From NCBI GenBank assembly GCA_013365365.1, contig JABVXU010000004.1:186001-250000 (forward strand): a stretch of DNA of 64,000 nucleotides, given 5' to 3'. Under the pieces are notes generated by a model. The model saw only the letters and a program-made list of their open reading frames with translations. It was not told the origin of the DNA and did not search any database. Both the position numbers and the translations under genes were made by a program. Below are positions 1 through 15,952 of the stretch, one piece after another (the first letter of the stretch is position 1; every line of letters starts with the position of its first letter). This DNA is from Cruorifilaria tuberocauda (taxonomy: Eukaryota > Nematoda > Chromadorea > Rhabditida > Onchocercidae).

Positions 1-3000
1 ATATTACGAGCAAAAAATAGCAAGTGAGAAATTAGTGTAATAACTACAACGTAGAGGATGGTATAAGAAATAAAATGATCACTATTTGTGAAATGATTAG
101 TGCACCTAGAAAAGCAGATCTGGGTTATCGTTGCGATATCATTCAGTGTTAACGATGTTCGAAGGGTATTGCACCACCTAGAATGACCCATGCATCCATT
201 CATCCATCCAATCGTATTATCACATTGGTATTCTCTACAACATATTTCTTACAAAATGACTCCAAACCGTCCATTCATTCATCCATATTAGCAAGAAAAT
301 TGTAATAATGTGATGTGACATGCATGCATAACTGCGCATGTTAAGATAATCTAATATTGATAGTCTATAAAACAAATTACGATACTATCCTTTTTTCATT
401 CCTTCTTTTCAAATTGAAAATGATTCGATCAAAAATGAAAAAACCATACATTTGAAGAACTTTTCTTTAAAATATTCGAAGATCGAAAGGACAGGTAATT
501 ATATTGTTTTTTCAATTAAACAACTTTGTGGCGTGGTATTTAGTAACAACTACTGCTGCTTTTAATTCAAGAGTGTTATTATTAAGGAATTGAGCAGTGG
601 ACGGATAATTTATTAATAAATGACAAACAATACGATAACAAAATTATTATAAATAAACAAATTGTTATAAATAAGAGATAATATAAATTGAAATAAATTT
701 GAACAAATTGAACATTGCAAATGAGTTATTTGTACGAAATAATTTAAATGAGTCAGAGGAATGACAACAAATATCATTTGATTTTATCATAAATCTTGCA
801 TTTCCTTATTAATATAATATCGCTATTACTGGAAACTGTGATTTTGATTCAATTGCATTAATGGCCGTTTTGTAAATTCTTTCGAGAATATCGCCCAGTA
901 ATACATCTTAAAGTGCGGTTTAAGTGACCTCTGGTAATAATTATTGATTTTTGAAATCGGCTTTAAGTTCTTTTTGGAATCAGTTTGAAGAATGCTTACC
1001 ATTAATATTCCTTTAACAGACTACGATTGATGAGCTCTTCGAAATTAACTTCGGTTAAACTAAAACGAAATGACAGTAATAGTAGGGATTTTTGTTTTCT
1101 TATCGCTGTTTTTAACAAGCTTTTTTTTATATTGCTAATCCAATTTAGTGATATGAAATATGTGAATCTGTTATATGATATGCAAAAGTATTTTTTTTTT
1201 TCAAATACTCGATGTTCATGTTACAATTTTCGCAACTTTCATAAGCATATGTAACCCAACTCCAGTCCGTATTGTGATAGAAATAATCGAACTCCCAAAC
1301 ATCTGAAAGTCTCGAGTTTCAAATTTTTACACAAAGAAGCCTTGTTCGTCTGCATGTATTTTTCATGAAAATTTAAACGCATCCAGTAGTGAAGCGCTAT
1401 CTCAATATAGCGAATTTAATCGTTCATCAGATAACTAGACTCATTAAGCCAAAAATTTTTATATCCAAGTGCTGATTGCAGAAAATTAAAAATATTGATA
1501 CTACAAATAATCATATTTTTTTGAAAAGATAATGATAACAAGAAGTTTGAATTTTAAAACATACAGTGATACCACTATACTTAATTCGTCGTTTGACGGA
1601 AGAAGCGATTTCTATAGCAATCTGAAATCCTGCAGGCGAATAGTTCTAATTCGGAAGTTATTTGTGGAGAAATTACGGATATCTTTTTGGCTTCTTCATA
1701 GGTCCAGTTCTTGGCAACAATATAACTTCCAGCTTTACCAGTAAAAGCTGCAAAAACTGAGAAATTGTTTGAAGGAGCTGTGTGATAGAAGTTTCCCGTC
1801 TTGAATTCAAAGTACATCTATAGCTAATCTTTTGAAATTGCCGAACTTCCGCGCAAGCGCTTACTGAAAGTTGCCTTTAGAAAGCTGAGACTTGACAGAA
1901 ATGCCAATTTTCTAGATTTTTCTCACCGGTACATGATTTTAACAACTGTTTCCTTAATTGTTACATGAAGTGGAGATAAAACATACAAAATACCATTGGT
2001 GGCAAAGTCGAGATAAAATTTGACAAGTGACGTCTCAAAATAACTTTCCACTTCATTTAATTCTTATTTCCCGCTTCACGTAATATTTATTCGTTTAAAA
2101 AATTTGAGAAAAGATGAAATGGGTGGATAATTCAAGAGAAAGCTATTAACCTACATTTCTTAAAAATAACATGTCCATATGGCTTCTGTGTCGCAAACAA
2201 CATTTGGCAGGTTAGGATAAATTCCCTTTTTATTTCATTATGTGCTAGAATGAAAGAGAGAAATTAAAATGACAAACTTAGAAAAAGAGAGAACTACTGG
2301 GAAATCGGAATGAATAACCTGCAGCATTAAATTGATATATGACGATGATTTAATATTATTTGAAACTAAAGAACGGAGATACATTTAATACGGCAATTCT
2401 GAGAAACACTAAAATCAAATACGACCCCAATATTCTTACTGATCAAACTAAATATTTATACATACAAATAAACCATACTAATTCAACTATTAAATGACAA
2501 TAAAAAATTCGAGCTGGAATTATTCTGTTCTTTTAATTTAGATGATAGGGAAATATTGATTTATACGAGAATTTTGCTTTGGAGGAAGATTTGTGAAATT
2601 TTTATTGTAAAAAATTACCAAAGATCACCCAAGTAAAAACACAGAAGATGTATATCGATAGAAAAAAAGGATATCACATGGAGAATGATCAGCAGATGAA
2701 AGAGTGGCAGATAAAGTACCATTCCGAAAGAAAAGTAAGATGAAAATTTCAAACGAACCAGAAGATTCATCTGATACTGCAACCAGAATTGTAAAGAATA
2801 AAACTAAAAAATTAACCGAAATAATTTACATCCTAAAATTTATAGAAAATATGTCCATTTATCTAAAAGTTTAGCGTGAAATATTCTAAAATCATCATTT
2901 TGATAAGAATTAAGGCAAGGTTAGAAGAATAGCCAACGGATCTTCACTGGGTTGATGAAAATGAAAGAAGGTTTTACTACTTTGTTTAAAAATATCACAT

Positions 3001-3242
3001 ACTGTGGAAGTACATGCAGATAAGAATCCGATACTTAAAAAATAAAACTGAGAAGTTTTTTACATTTCATTTACTCGGTATTCTTGATGATATTCGACTA
3101 AAGAAAAATTTGTCCCATTTGCATTAATCGGAAATTTATTCCAATGTTAAACTAAAACAAAATATATCCCTTTCAAAATTCATTCCACTTCGGATGGAAC
3201 AGTAAAATTTAACAAAACCTAGTTTCAGTTCTTATAAGCCAT
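1..3242. other. Gene-poor left flank
   Basis: AT-rich DNA with no gene I can recognise. CATC/CATT-rich low-complexity patches lie near 188-212 and 268-288. The only coding-like segments are an orphan minus-strand exon candidate at 1677-1817 (listed separately) and a short plus-strand open stretch just beside it, at about 1823-1970. It probably includes the 3' flank of the bZIP gene that ends at 3243. Confidence 0.5.
1677..1817 (-). other. Orphan exon-like frame, possibly cytochrome b5/MAPR-like
   Basis: A minus-strand open stretch of 47 codons begins with ATG right after an acceptor-like TATAG and ends at a donor-like GTAATT, so it has the outline of a first exon. Its codon content is less AT-driven than its surroundings. 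The middle (FYHTAP...FTGKAGS...VAK) faintly resembles the heme-binding stretch of neudesin/MAPR cytochrome b5-like proteins. That resemblance is weak and from memory. I found no convincing partner exons on either side, so it could be a relic, one exon of an unseen gene, or chance. Confidence 0.22.
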
Positions 3243-5917
3243 TTATGCCTGTTGTATTTTGAAATGCTTTGAATCCACTGAGACATAACGGCCAGGATTT
3301 GTATAGACACGAAGTGAAGAGCCATTAGACAGTTTTGCGTGCTTATATTCCACACTGTTCATTGTCTGTATCCATGGTTTATGGTTGCTTGATGAAGTTG
3401 CATATAGTTTTTCTTGAGGCAAAACTTTTCGTTTTGGTTCGTAGCTTCCAATTCTGATGCATTCATAATCTGGTATCCTGCTTCCCATATTAACAAGACG
3501 CGGTTGCGCTCTCACTCTTACATTATCATCCCGAAGCATAATTCGCTTCTCCTTGCGTCTTAATGAATTATTCTTGAATATCACCAATTGATCCTCCGCA
3601 CTAAATATTATTATTAGAAATGGATTCGACTTCATACAGAATAATATATAACAGTTCTTTCTCTTTTCCCCATTTTGGAAAAAATAAGCACGAACTTGGT
3701 AACAGAAGTATCTTCATATTCTTCTTCTTCACCGCAAAAATCAACATCAAATTTGTCAGTAACAGAGTTTACGAATTGCAGAAGTGATCTCGAACGTCCT
3801 TAAAATATTTCTGTTATCGCTCCCAATGATTCTAGTTCAAGGGAGATCCGTCAATAAAAATTTTTTCCAAAAGTGTGCAGATCTTCGGACTAGCACTTAC
3901 TACTTTTGCACTTAACATCTCTAAAAAGAATTAATAAAGGATCATATTTAATAAATCACTAAAAATGACTTCATTTTCTTTCAAATTTTATTACATAAAT
4001 GTTTCGTTCGTATGACTATTGCTTTCCTGAAGAGATTACGAATAACTGACCAGCAAGTGGAGGAGTTCGTTTTGGAAGTTGAACTGTTGGTTTTGTGATT
4101 TGTTCCACTTCTTCTTCATTACGCTTTTTCGATAAAGGTGACAAGTTCGGTGCGACGAGCAAACATACTGAAAACATCAATACCGCAAGGCAAGTACCAG
4201 CATGCATTTTTCGTTTTGACCCATTAGCAATCATGCTTTGCAGTTTTCGTAGTTGCGATAAATACGTTGAGTTTAATGTTTTGAGATGTTCCACCTACAA
4301 TTAGCTATCATTTTAATGAATGAAACATGTATCGAAAAGATAGATAAGAGAAAAAAGAAATAAAGTATCAATCGTGCTTTTCAATAATATTTTCAAAAAA
4401 AAAAACCATACGAAGCTTTAGTATAAAATTCGATTTTCTGAGTTAGCGGTCCTTTAGCAATTATAAATGAAAAAAAATTGAAAAATACACAACTAAAAGA
4501 GGTACTTGTTTTTTTAGCTCTTCATTCTCTTGAGTGCAATTCTCTACACGGTCTTCCAATGCTTCAATGTAGTCCTAAAATCTTAGTAATGAAGTCAAGA
4601 TAAAAAATGTGAATAAAGGAATGGCTCTGATAATGAATTACTTGTTTTTTTTTGCGACTCGTCTGAGCCGAATGTTTGTTTCTGATTTTTCGACGTATAC
4701 GCTTCAGTTCTCTTTCTTCGGCTTTTGTCAAAGGATAATATTCCGGTAACCGAATCCCTTCCTTTCTACACAATTTCTTCTCCTCGTCAGTTAGTACAAG
4801 TGGTGGGTATTTTCGTTTCTCTGAAGATATTGCTAAAATAGCATATTAAAATTATACATTGAAAAGAGGATTATCGATACTACCGCCTCTTATTTTAAAT
4901 CTAAATTGTAATGTCAAATATAAATACAATAGGCTAGGATCAAAAGCGAGAAGAGAATATGTAAATTTATTTCAATATGACATTATATAAGAGATGGGAG
5001 AATATCAAAAAATACCTCCTAGACCAAGTCGAGTAATTGATGGTCTTGACTTCTTATTAATATCAGTTACACTGAATCGATTCGTTTTATGCATAGAAAT
5101 GATTGAAGGAGCTGAGCAGACTGCTTTCAAAGCAGACTCTAAAAATATATGAACATTTTCAATTATCAAGTACTCAATTGAGATTGTTAAATCATAGGAA
5201 ATATACCTGTTTTTGTTTCCCTTTGTGGCAACGGTAAGTTTCTTTCACAGTTCCAATCTTCAAAGATTTCTCTACTTGCTTCCTGTCAGAAAAGAAAGAA
5301 ATATTGATGTAAACATTTCGCAACTTTAAAACACGAAAAGAGTAAAAGAGAAAAAGGAAATCTAAACCAAAAAGAATAAATGCAAAAGTACTTGAAGTAC
5401 ATCAAACTGTTCCTCTTGTAGGAATGAAATCATGGAGCTGCTTCCTCTCTGTATCGAAGACGTTGCTGATTTTGCTAAAATAAGTAACAGTAAGTGAGAA
5501 TTACTACTCACAAACTCCAAAGACTCATTTCATAATTCAGATCATAACAGCTTCAGGTTTACACATAAACGATTAGAGAACAACAAACAAGTAAGCAATG
5601 CTTTCTAATAAAAACTCACCTACATGTCCTCGTGCAAACTTACTTCGTACGGACGCGTAGGAATGTTCCTCTCCAACAATATTTTCTTGTGAATCTAGCT
5701 GAGAACACAAGCTATCCAGTAAAGAATTCGGATCATCCAAATACGGTAATACAGATGTATATGACCCGGTCGATTCCGAATTTTCTACAAGACTAGGATC
5801 ATCATCTAACAAGAATGGATTGTCTACATCCGCGGAGCTGCCACCGGATAACATCAGATCTGTATGTGGATCTCTTAGTATCATATCCAAATCGAGATCG
5901 AATGGTGCCCCTTCCAT
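3243..5917 (-). CDS. CREB3-family (CREBH/OASIS-like) ER-anchored bZIP transcription factor
   Basis: A multi-exon gene. CREB3-family factors sit in the ER membrane and are cut in the Golgi to release a nuclear activator of secretory and stress genes. The start (5917) follows a TTTTTCAG acceptor. The N-terminus is acidic ([11 protein letters not shown]; many D/S/N), as expected of an activation domain. The exon near 4640-4840 holds the family-specific lead-in ([20 protein letters not shown]) and the basic region [12 protein letters not shown]. The next exons give the zipper, then QLRKLQSMI, then a transmembrane segment ([19 protein letters not shown], about 4140-4200). A site-1-protease-like RSLL lies in a later exon (about 3770). 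The C-terminal exon (3243-3600) encodes a basic luminal tail that I do not recognise. Family assignment is firm; the choice among CREB3 paralogues is not. Confidence 0.9.
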
Positions 5918-7044
5918 TCTACCTGAAAAAACTAGGGAATACTGCATTTTTTTCGAGTTTCTTTTAAATTTTCATTTTCTTTTACACATTTCTAGATTTT
6001 CAAAAACAGATAAAAACTTAAAAATTAGCAAAGCATAAAATATGACACCTGCAACCAAATGACTCCACCTTTCTTCAGAAAAAAACATAAAGATTTTACT
6101 GAATAGGTGAATATTTCTTGCTAAACAAAAGAGAAGCTGATTAATGTATGTGTAAACAGTTAACAGCATACAAAGGCTACTGACAATTTACATCAAAACA
6201 CGGAATATGAAAGTGATAATAGTAACAACAAACTGAGCTGATCTACTCAGCCTTCTTTATAAAATAAATGACACTAGATAACGAAAATGAAAAAATCAGG
6301 TTTCGTATGCGAAGTGGCATACAAATGATAGACAAGTTGAAAACATGGACTGGCAGGAATTGTCTCATAAATGCAATTAATAAGCAACAATAAGTTGATT
6401 AAATATATTAAAAAAAAATGATCTCAAAATTTTGTCACCCATTTGCTTTCTCAGGAAACTCAATGAAACCGATAAGACCACAATATACCAACTAAGACCA
6501 AATAAGCAAAAAAAGAAAAAGCAATTCATAACAATACAAAAAACATCAACGTAAATACGAGAAAATGCAAACAAGTTATGTAACGCATTTGACGATTTGA
6601 ATATGCAAGAGCTGTGAGATATATACAAATACAAATATTTATATATGGGGAGCCATCTAGGTATTAATTGATATTAAGTGAGTGAATTTATCTTCTTCCT
6701 AAATTCAAAAGCCTGCCGATATATTCCATCAAGGAAGGAGAAGAAACCTTCAATGGAAGAAAAATCGAACTTAGTACAAACTAAAATACGCTTTGCCAAA
6801 GTAAAGAAAATGCGGACATTTGAAACATTTTAATGAGATAGTCTAAAAAACTATTTTGCTGTTTATCAACATCAAAATACGAATTATACCTATTAATGAG
6901 GAGTGATGCCTTCCATTATAAAATTTGAAAAAAGAAATCAACCACGACAATTAATGATTGCCTCGAAACTATAGCAATAGCTTAAAGCTCTGCTTGCATA
7001 AAGTGAAGAGGTAAAATAATCAGTTGAAACCGGATGTCATTAAA
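5918..7044. other. Spacer between bZIP gene and Src kinase
   Basis: Both flanking genes are on the minus strand, so this holds the promoter/5' region of the bZIP gene and the 3' flank of the kinase. Open frames here (for example 6377-6634) are Phe/Leu/Ser-rich and AT-driven; I see no gene. Confidence 0.5.
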
Positions 7045-10318
<3,274 letters not shown>

Positions 10319-10667
10319 ATCACTGCAATATTTATATTATGCTACATATCCACAACCTGCATCACAATCCCTGCTTTCTACGAAGAAAAAGTAACCGATA
10401 AATGTTACTGCAAAAATTGAAATGTATATAGATAGCAAAAGAAGAGACAAGAAGCTAGTGCTAAATTATTTTATTCACTGCGGTCAGATACTAATCATTA
10501 AAATACCTCACTAGTACCATGCAACTGTCTCTTGACTGATTTCTATCAAAATAATCATTTTAAAATTAATGAACACAACTTTTGCTTCTACCCCATTAAT
10601 ATGATTATTACATAAACATCAATCCTTGGGAACGGAGATCAAGTTTTTCATAAAAATTAAGACTCAC

Positions 10668-10780
10668 AAAGCACATTGCAGGTCTAATACTCCTTCTCCG
10701 ATGATATTTGCTTTCGAGATCTATCCAACAAAATGTCGATCCGTCTGAGAAGGATTCAACACAAGCTCTCGGCAGATTCT
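10668..10780 (-). other. Candidate upstream (5'-UTR or alternative) exon of the Src kinase gene
   Basis: A GC-richer island on the kinase strand, bounded by an acceptor (TTTTCTAG) and a donor (GTGAGT). One frame stays open through the whole segment. It lies about 350 bases upstream of the kinase ATG, so a 5'-UTR exon is the simplest reading. A separate small gene or chance cannot be excluded. Confidence 0.25.
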
Positions 10781-11303
10781 CTAGAAAATTAAATTAAATA
10801 CCCAAATTATTACAGTTTTTAAAAACAATAATAATTTGGCCATCAAGAACCATTAAACAGCCATCTATGTCAAAATAAGACAGCAGTCGCTTGCTCTCGT
10901 TCCGCAAAATACATCATTCACAATGCAAAATTTACACAATGAATAAACTATAAGAATATACAATAGGACAGATATTATACTCTGCACCTGAAGCGGACTC
11001 ACCACATAACTGATAATCCAATATTTTAGTTTTTATTAAGAAAGTGATTAAAAATAAGTTGAATAAATTCATAATATATTGATTATCAAAAGATACGGAA
11101 AATATATTAAATTTTATATTGCATCTATGCAGTAATTAAAAGAAGCATTCGTGATACAAAATCAAAACCACCAATTAAAGAAAAGTACGACTGAGCATTA
11201 AGTTATGCATAACTAACGATTCAAACAAATATTTTAAAAATAATTCCTCAATCTCATAGATATATTGATTTAACTCTAATTAAAATTCCGCAACTGATGC
11301 AAT

Positions 11304-11306
<3 letters not shown>

Positions 11307-11336
<30 letters not shown>
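11307..11336. repeat. (AT)15 dinucleotide microsatellite
   Basis: An uninterrupted AT dinucleotide tract, just past the stop of the LysM gene on the side of its 3' flank. Confidence 0.97.
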
Positions 11337-11341
<5 letters not shown>

Positions 11342-11495
11342 TGTATAATGTGCACATAATTAACCGTGCTCCAATTACACCTGTAATACAGAAAACAATC
11401 TCTAATGTATCTATAAAAAATTTGCGTATTAAAATCGCTTTGCAGAATTGAAGTGATTAAAGGGAGATTTTAAATATATAGATATCTTCACAATA

Positions 11496-12746
11496 TCAAC
11501 TTTTCATAAAACTCTTCTTGGCAACATGCGACGTCTTTCGTTCTTCTTCCACAAGTGTCAGTATTAGCGGTACAAACATGAATATAAAAATGACGAATAC
11601 CAAAATGAACCAAAGTCCCTGAAACGAATCTTAACAGATTGCATACAAAGTGCGTTACATTGGTACTTTCAACAGATCCAAAAGAAAATATATTAATGGC
11701 ATTAACAAATGTTTTTGCAAGGTTACATTCCAAAACGCGATGCATATATGAAATGATTTGCAAGCTGACTGCCACAGAAATTATGAATTCCGTAATGATA
11801 TTAAACGGCGCTTACTACTACAATTACCAAAATGTAACTGTCCGAAAAACCATTTACGTGGTGGCATTTAAAAAATAATCATAATTACCTTGAAAGTAGT
11901 GTCAGGAGATCTTGCATCTACGAAATGAACAGCATCATCTGTAGTTGACAGATTATCCCGTATTTGAGCAATATAAGCATCTGTCTTCTCAAATAACTCC
12001 TCGACACTTTTATCAGACAAATCATTCGTACTCAAAAGAGGCCTGCAAGATTGACAAAAATAATGGAAGGAATGAATAAGACAGAAAAAAGAGAAACAAA
12101 ATACATAGATAATTATCTCCTAGTGCGGAGTTATTTTCAGAAATATGAAAACCATTTAGAAAAGCTTCTATTAAGTTTTATCAATCTTTTATTATTTAAT
12201 TATTAAGCTTTTATTAACCTATCGTCAGTTAACTCCTCTGCCGTCGGTTCGCTACAGCTATCGTTACCTAATAAATTACTTCCGTGTTCCAAATCCAGTT
12301 CTTTTCGTAGTTTGCTCACTGGGATTTTGATAAATGGCATAGCATAAATATCCTGCTCAGAAACGATGTTGTTGGCCCTTTTCAAGTCGGACAGCTATAA
12401 GTGAATCGTTTGGTTGATCGAAATAATTAAAAATTAATTTATTCGATGTCAACAGATAAAAATGCGCACCGAAACGGAATACTGCACAGCAATTTTGTTC
12501 AGGTTATCACCGGGCTTCAATTTCTTTTCGACAATAACCTGTAATCGGAATAACCTACTCATTACAACACATAATTAAAAAATCAATAAGAACGAAAATG
12601 AGAAAGAAAAGCTCGAAATTAACTTTATTGCCGTTTACTGTCTTATCATATCGGTTTCGATTTCCCCCATTATTCCTATTTGCATTCCTCGAACGTAACT
12701 CTACGGTCTCCGTACTACTGCCTTCAACAGCATGTGGACTAATCAT
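11496..12746 (-). CDS. LysM domain single-pass membrane protein (LYSMD3/4-like)
   Basis: Minus-strand gene. The first in-frame ATG of the N-terminal exon (MISPHAVEGSS, 12746) sits a few bases after TTTTTAG, a good trans-splice acceptor. After a polar Arg/Asn-rich N-terminus, a LysM module spans two exons (12540-12490 and 12395-12203): VIVEKKLKPGDNLNKIAVQY, then SLSDLKRANN, then AMPFIKIPVSKLR. The last exon (ending 11496) gives one hydrophobic helix (LWFILVFVIFIFMFVPLIL) and a short basic tail ending KKSFMKS. Order and size match LYSMD3/4, eukaryotic Golgi/membrane proteins with LysM; the exact function is not established. It is divergent from the IDH3A gene. Confidence 0.85.
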
Positions 12747-13674
12747 CTCATCTAAAAACAAATAATACAACATGAAAATACGCAAGCTTTCACGGGCGGT
12801 ATTAACAGCTTCGAAATTTTCAAAAAAACCTGCTGCAGTAATAAGAAACTTTGATTTCGAAGTTTGGTAGTCTCTCATTCATATCTGAACAGTTAAACTG
12901 CCTTTTTTCATTAGGGAAAGAGATCAAGATAACGAAATTGGTATCACTAACTGGAATTTCATCTTATTGCTCCGTCTTATTTCTTTGCTAAAACCTGAAA
13001 ATATTAACCGATTTTCTCATGACCTTCACAACTTGATGACTAGTGAAGCTGAAAACTCAATCCCACCCCGATACTCTGAGAGGAATCCAATTTTCCACCG
13101 GCGGTAAACCTCTTAGAAATTTCGATAATGACATGTCAAGCTGAAGGAGATCATGGCAAACAGTCTGTACTCTTTCAAGTAGCCGATAAAGGGAATAAAA
13201 ATATCGCGAACACAGCCTGATCCGTGACGTGTCCCTGGCAATGCAATGTCATTATATCAACTGAGGGGGCGGATCGATTCGTTGTGGTTGTGTGGGTGTA
13301 TAGACATGCATGTATGTGTGTTGCATGTGGTGTGGATGTGTACGTGTATGTGTCTGTCTATCTGTGTGTGCATGTGCTTTTAGTGTTTAGTTGAATGTTT
13401 ACTAAAAGATCGGCATTGATCAGATATCAGATAGATCGTTGGCGTAGTTACTGATCACTCCGAATCAGTATAATGGGTGTGGTTTTGCTGATAAAACTAG
13501 AGTCCTGGGAGAATTATGACTGATGAGGCAGAAATTGATTGGGCAGTTTCTTTTGGGAACTTCCTATATAATCTTTCCTCTTATCATCAGTTATGTGAAA
13601 CGAATTTGTTAATTTTCACTGTCACTCACGTCCATTTATTTCAAATCAAGAAGACAGAATTTGCCCTCTTCAAC
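12747..13674. promoter_or_regulatory. Divergent promoter region between LysM protein and IDH3A
   Basis: About 930 bases between two outward-pointing genes. It contains a GC-box-like GGGGGCGG at 13265-13272, rare in this AT-rich DNA. Immediately after comes a TG-rich tract (about 13283-13380, TGTGTGGGTG, GTATGTGTG and similar units). A shared promoter is inferred from layout only. Confidence 0.45.
13283..13380. repeat. TG-rich low-complexity tract
   Basis: An imperfect run of TG/TGTA/TGCA units (GTGTGTTGCATGTGGTG, GTACGTGTATGTGTC and so on) inside the LysM/IDH3A divergent spacer, with purine-pyrimidine alternation typical of Z-DNA-prone sequence. Confidence 0.8.
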
Positions 13675-15952
13675 ATGATAACACTTCATTGCCTAAAAGT
13701 GGCAACAGCATTTGCACCAAGCGTAGTTAAAGCTAGTACAGGTATCGTACATCGAGTTACATTAATTCCAGGTATTTCATTATATTTTCTTTCTTGTTTG
13801 GAAGCATTTTCTTCCTTGATTCTATTCATTTTTGTTGCTGGAAAAAATTTTTATACAACGTAAACTTGAATCAAATAATTTTTTAAGCTTGTAATTAGAA
13901 AACTTTTCCATTTTTAAGCCAAATATTTTGCAACGTTAGATAATCTACATGTGGTCAGGAATTATAGATTGTCATTTAATTAATCTGAAAAGAAATAAAG
14001 AAATTTTCATTTCATTGTTGTATTCAGTCGTCTCTTATTGGATCATAACCAGGTAATTCAATGCTATAAAAATGATTGCCTGGAATTGTGGGTACTTTAT
14101 GTGAAAGTTCTAGGAGATGGTATTGGACCCGAAATATCTTCTGCAGTACAAAAGATATTCGAAGCAGCAAATGCACCAATCAAGTGGGATGCTGTGGATG
14201 TCACTCCTATCAAAGGAGATGACGGAATTTTCCGGATACCTTCAAAGTTCATTTTTGTTTTGTCAGTAGACTCTGTTAGACTGATTTCCCCGCCAAACCA
14301 GTGACGAATTCGCAGAGACTTAACTAAACATGTGTTTTCATTTATGATCATCATAAATCATTTTTCATGGAATAGAGATGAATGAGCTTACTGAACAATA
14401 TCATACCAGATAAAATTTCTTCACAGTTTTATTTCAGATGTATCGAACTGATGAAGGTAAATAAAGTTGGCTTGAAAGGTCCTCTTGCAACGCCAATCGG
14501 CAAAGGACATCGTTCACTTAATCTTGCTGTCAGGAAGTGAGTTATTTGAGGAGAAGAATTTACTTTACATAAATGAAACGTATGTTGTAAGAAAAGGTAA
14601 TGGTGATGATAAATTATAGAGAATTCAATCTTTATGCAAATGTGCGGCCCTGCCGATCCTTGACAGGTCATAAAACGCTTTATGATAATGTCGACATCGT
14701 AACGATTAGAGAAAACACTGAGGGCGAATATTCTGGAATTGAGCACGAGGTCTTTTATTTTATATTGCTAAATAAAATTGATTAACCGTGTTTCCTTTCT
14801 TTTTTCGTATTTTTCGTTTATTGGAAACTCTGATTTCGAAAATGATGTTTGTTGTTCAAATTTTAACTCTATTTTTGCTATTGAAGACAAGTGTTTGCAA
14901 TACAAAGAATTTAATTTTGGATATTGCTTTGATTTTGTTAAATTATCAAGTTAGAAGCTATGTCAGTCAATTTAAGTATTTCAGATCGTGAATGGCGTTG
15001 TCCAAAGCATTAAGCTAATAACAGAAGAAGCGTCAAGACGCATCGCTAGATATGCATTTGAATATGCACGAGCAAGTGGTCGAAAAATGGTAACTGCTGT
15101 CCATAAAGCAAACATAATGCGTATGTCAGACGGTCTCTTCCTGAATATGTGCCGTGAACAAGCCACAAACTACTCGGACATAAAATTCAATGAGGCATAT
15201 TTAGACACTGTATGTTTGAATGTAGGTTACATGATCTTTTCTTTTGTCAACACTTTCCATCTTATTCCTCATATGGATTTTGGATGTCGGACTTTTTAGT
15301 TATCTGTATTTTAGATGGTTCAAGATCCCAATCAATTTGATGTATTGGTAATGCCAAATTTGTATGGTGATATATTATCTGACTTGTGTGCAGGTTTGGT
15401 AGGAGGTCTTGGTGTAACCCCCTCAGGAAATATTGGTGAAGATGCTGCTGTTTTCGAATCTGTCCATGGTACTGCTCCAGATATCGCTGGACAGGTAAAG
15501 TAAAATATTTAAAAAAAAAAATATTTATCATAAGTAACAAATAAATACGAAATCTCTGTAAAAGTCAAATTCTTTTGAATTTTAAACTATTGCAGGACAA
15601 AGCAAATCCTACAGCATTACTTCTTTCGGGAGTGATGATGCTGCGTTATCTGGGATTGATATCATATGCAAATAAAATAGAAAAAGTGAATTTTTATCCT
15701 ATTTATTTTAATTTTCATTAAAGGTACTCTTGTAATGCATTATATATATGGCTGTTCCATAATATTGATTTGGTATATTCTTAATTTTAAATATGGTTTT
15801 AAGACTGTGGAATTTTTGGAAAATACTTTTTACTTCAGGCTTGCTTTGATGCAATCAAAGAAGGCAATGAGAAGACTAGTGATTTGGGCGGACATGGCAC
15901 GTGTTCTTCGTTTACCGATGATATCTGTAGGCGTGTACGAGATATGGATTAA
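13675..15952 (+). CDS. idha-1: NAD+-dependent isocitrate dehydrogenase, alpha (catalytic) subunit
   Basis: Catalyses NAD-linked oxidative decarboxylation of isocitrate in the mitochondrial TCA cycle. Eight exons can be placed: 13675-13771, 14114-14246, 14438-14536, 14620-14749, 14985-15221, 15315-15494, 15596-15685 and 15839-15952. They total 1080 bases, staying in frame for 359 residues plus stop. The N-terminus ([19 protein letters not shown]) is basic and hydrophobic, like a mitochondrial presequence. Family landmarks are [24 protein letters not shown] (substrate loop), [39 protein letters not shown], the metal-binding region [11 protein letters not shown], and [13 protein letters not shown]. 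The C-terminus has the alpha-subunit ending [10 protein letters not shown]. No damage is visible. The symbol follows the C. elegans orthologue. Confidence 0.96.

Larger units (their letters stand above)
10319..11495. other. Upstream region of Src kinase
   Basis: Contains the kinase 5' region. The acceptor ATTGCAG lies 4 bases before the kinase ATG, so either trans-splicing or an upstream exon is expected. It also holds the exon candidate at 10668-10780 and an (AT)n microsatellite at 11307-11336. The rest is AT-rich and featureless to me. Confidence 0.5.

Noticed and set aside
6377..6634. 85-codon minus-strand open frame
   Set aside because: Phe/Leu/Ser/Tyr-rich composition expected from AT-rich noncoding DNA; no partner exons.
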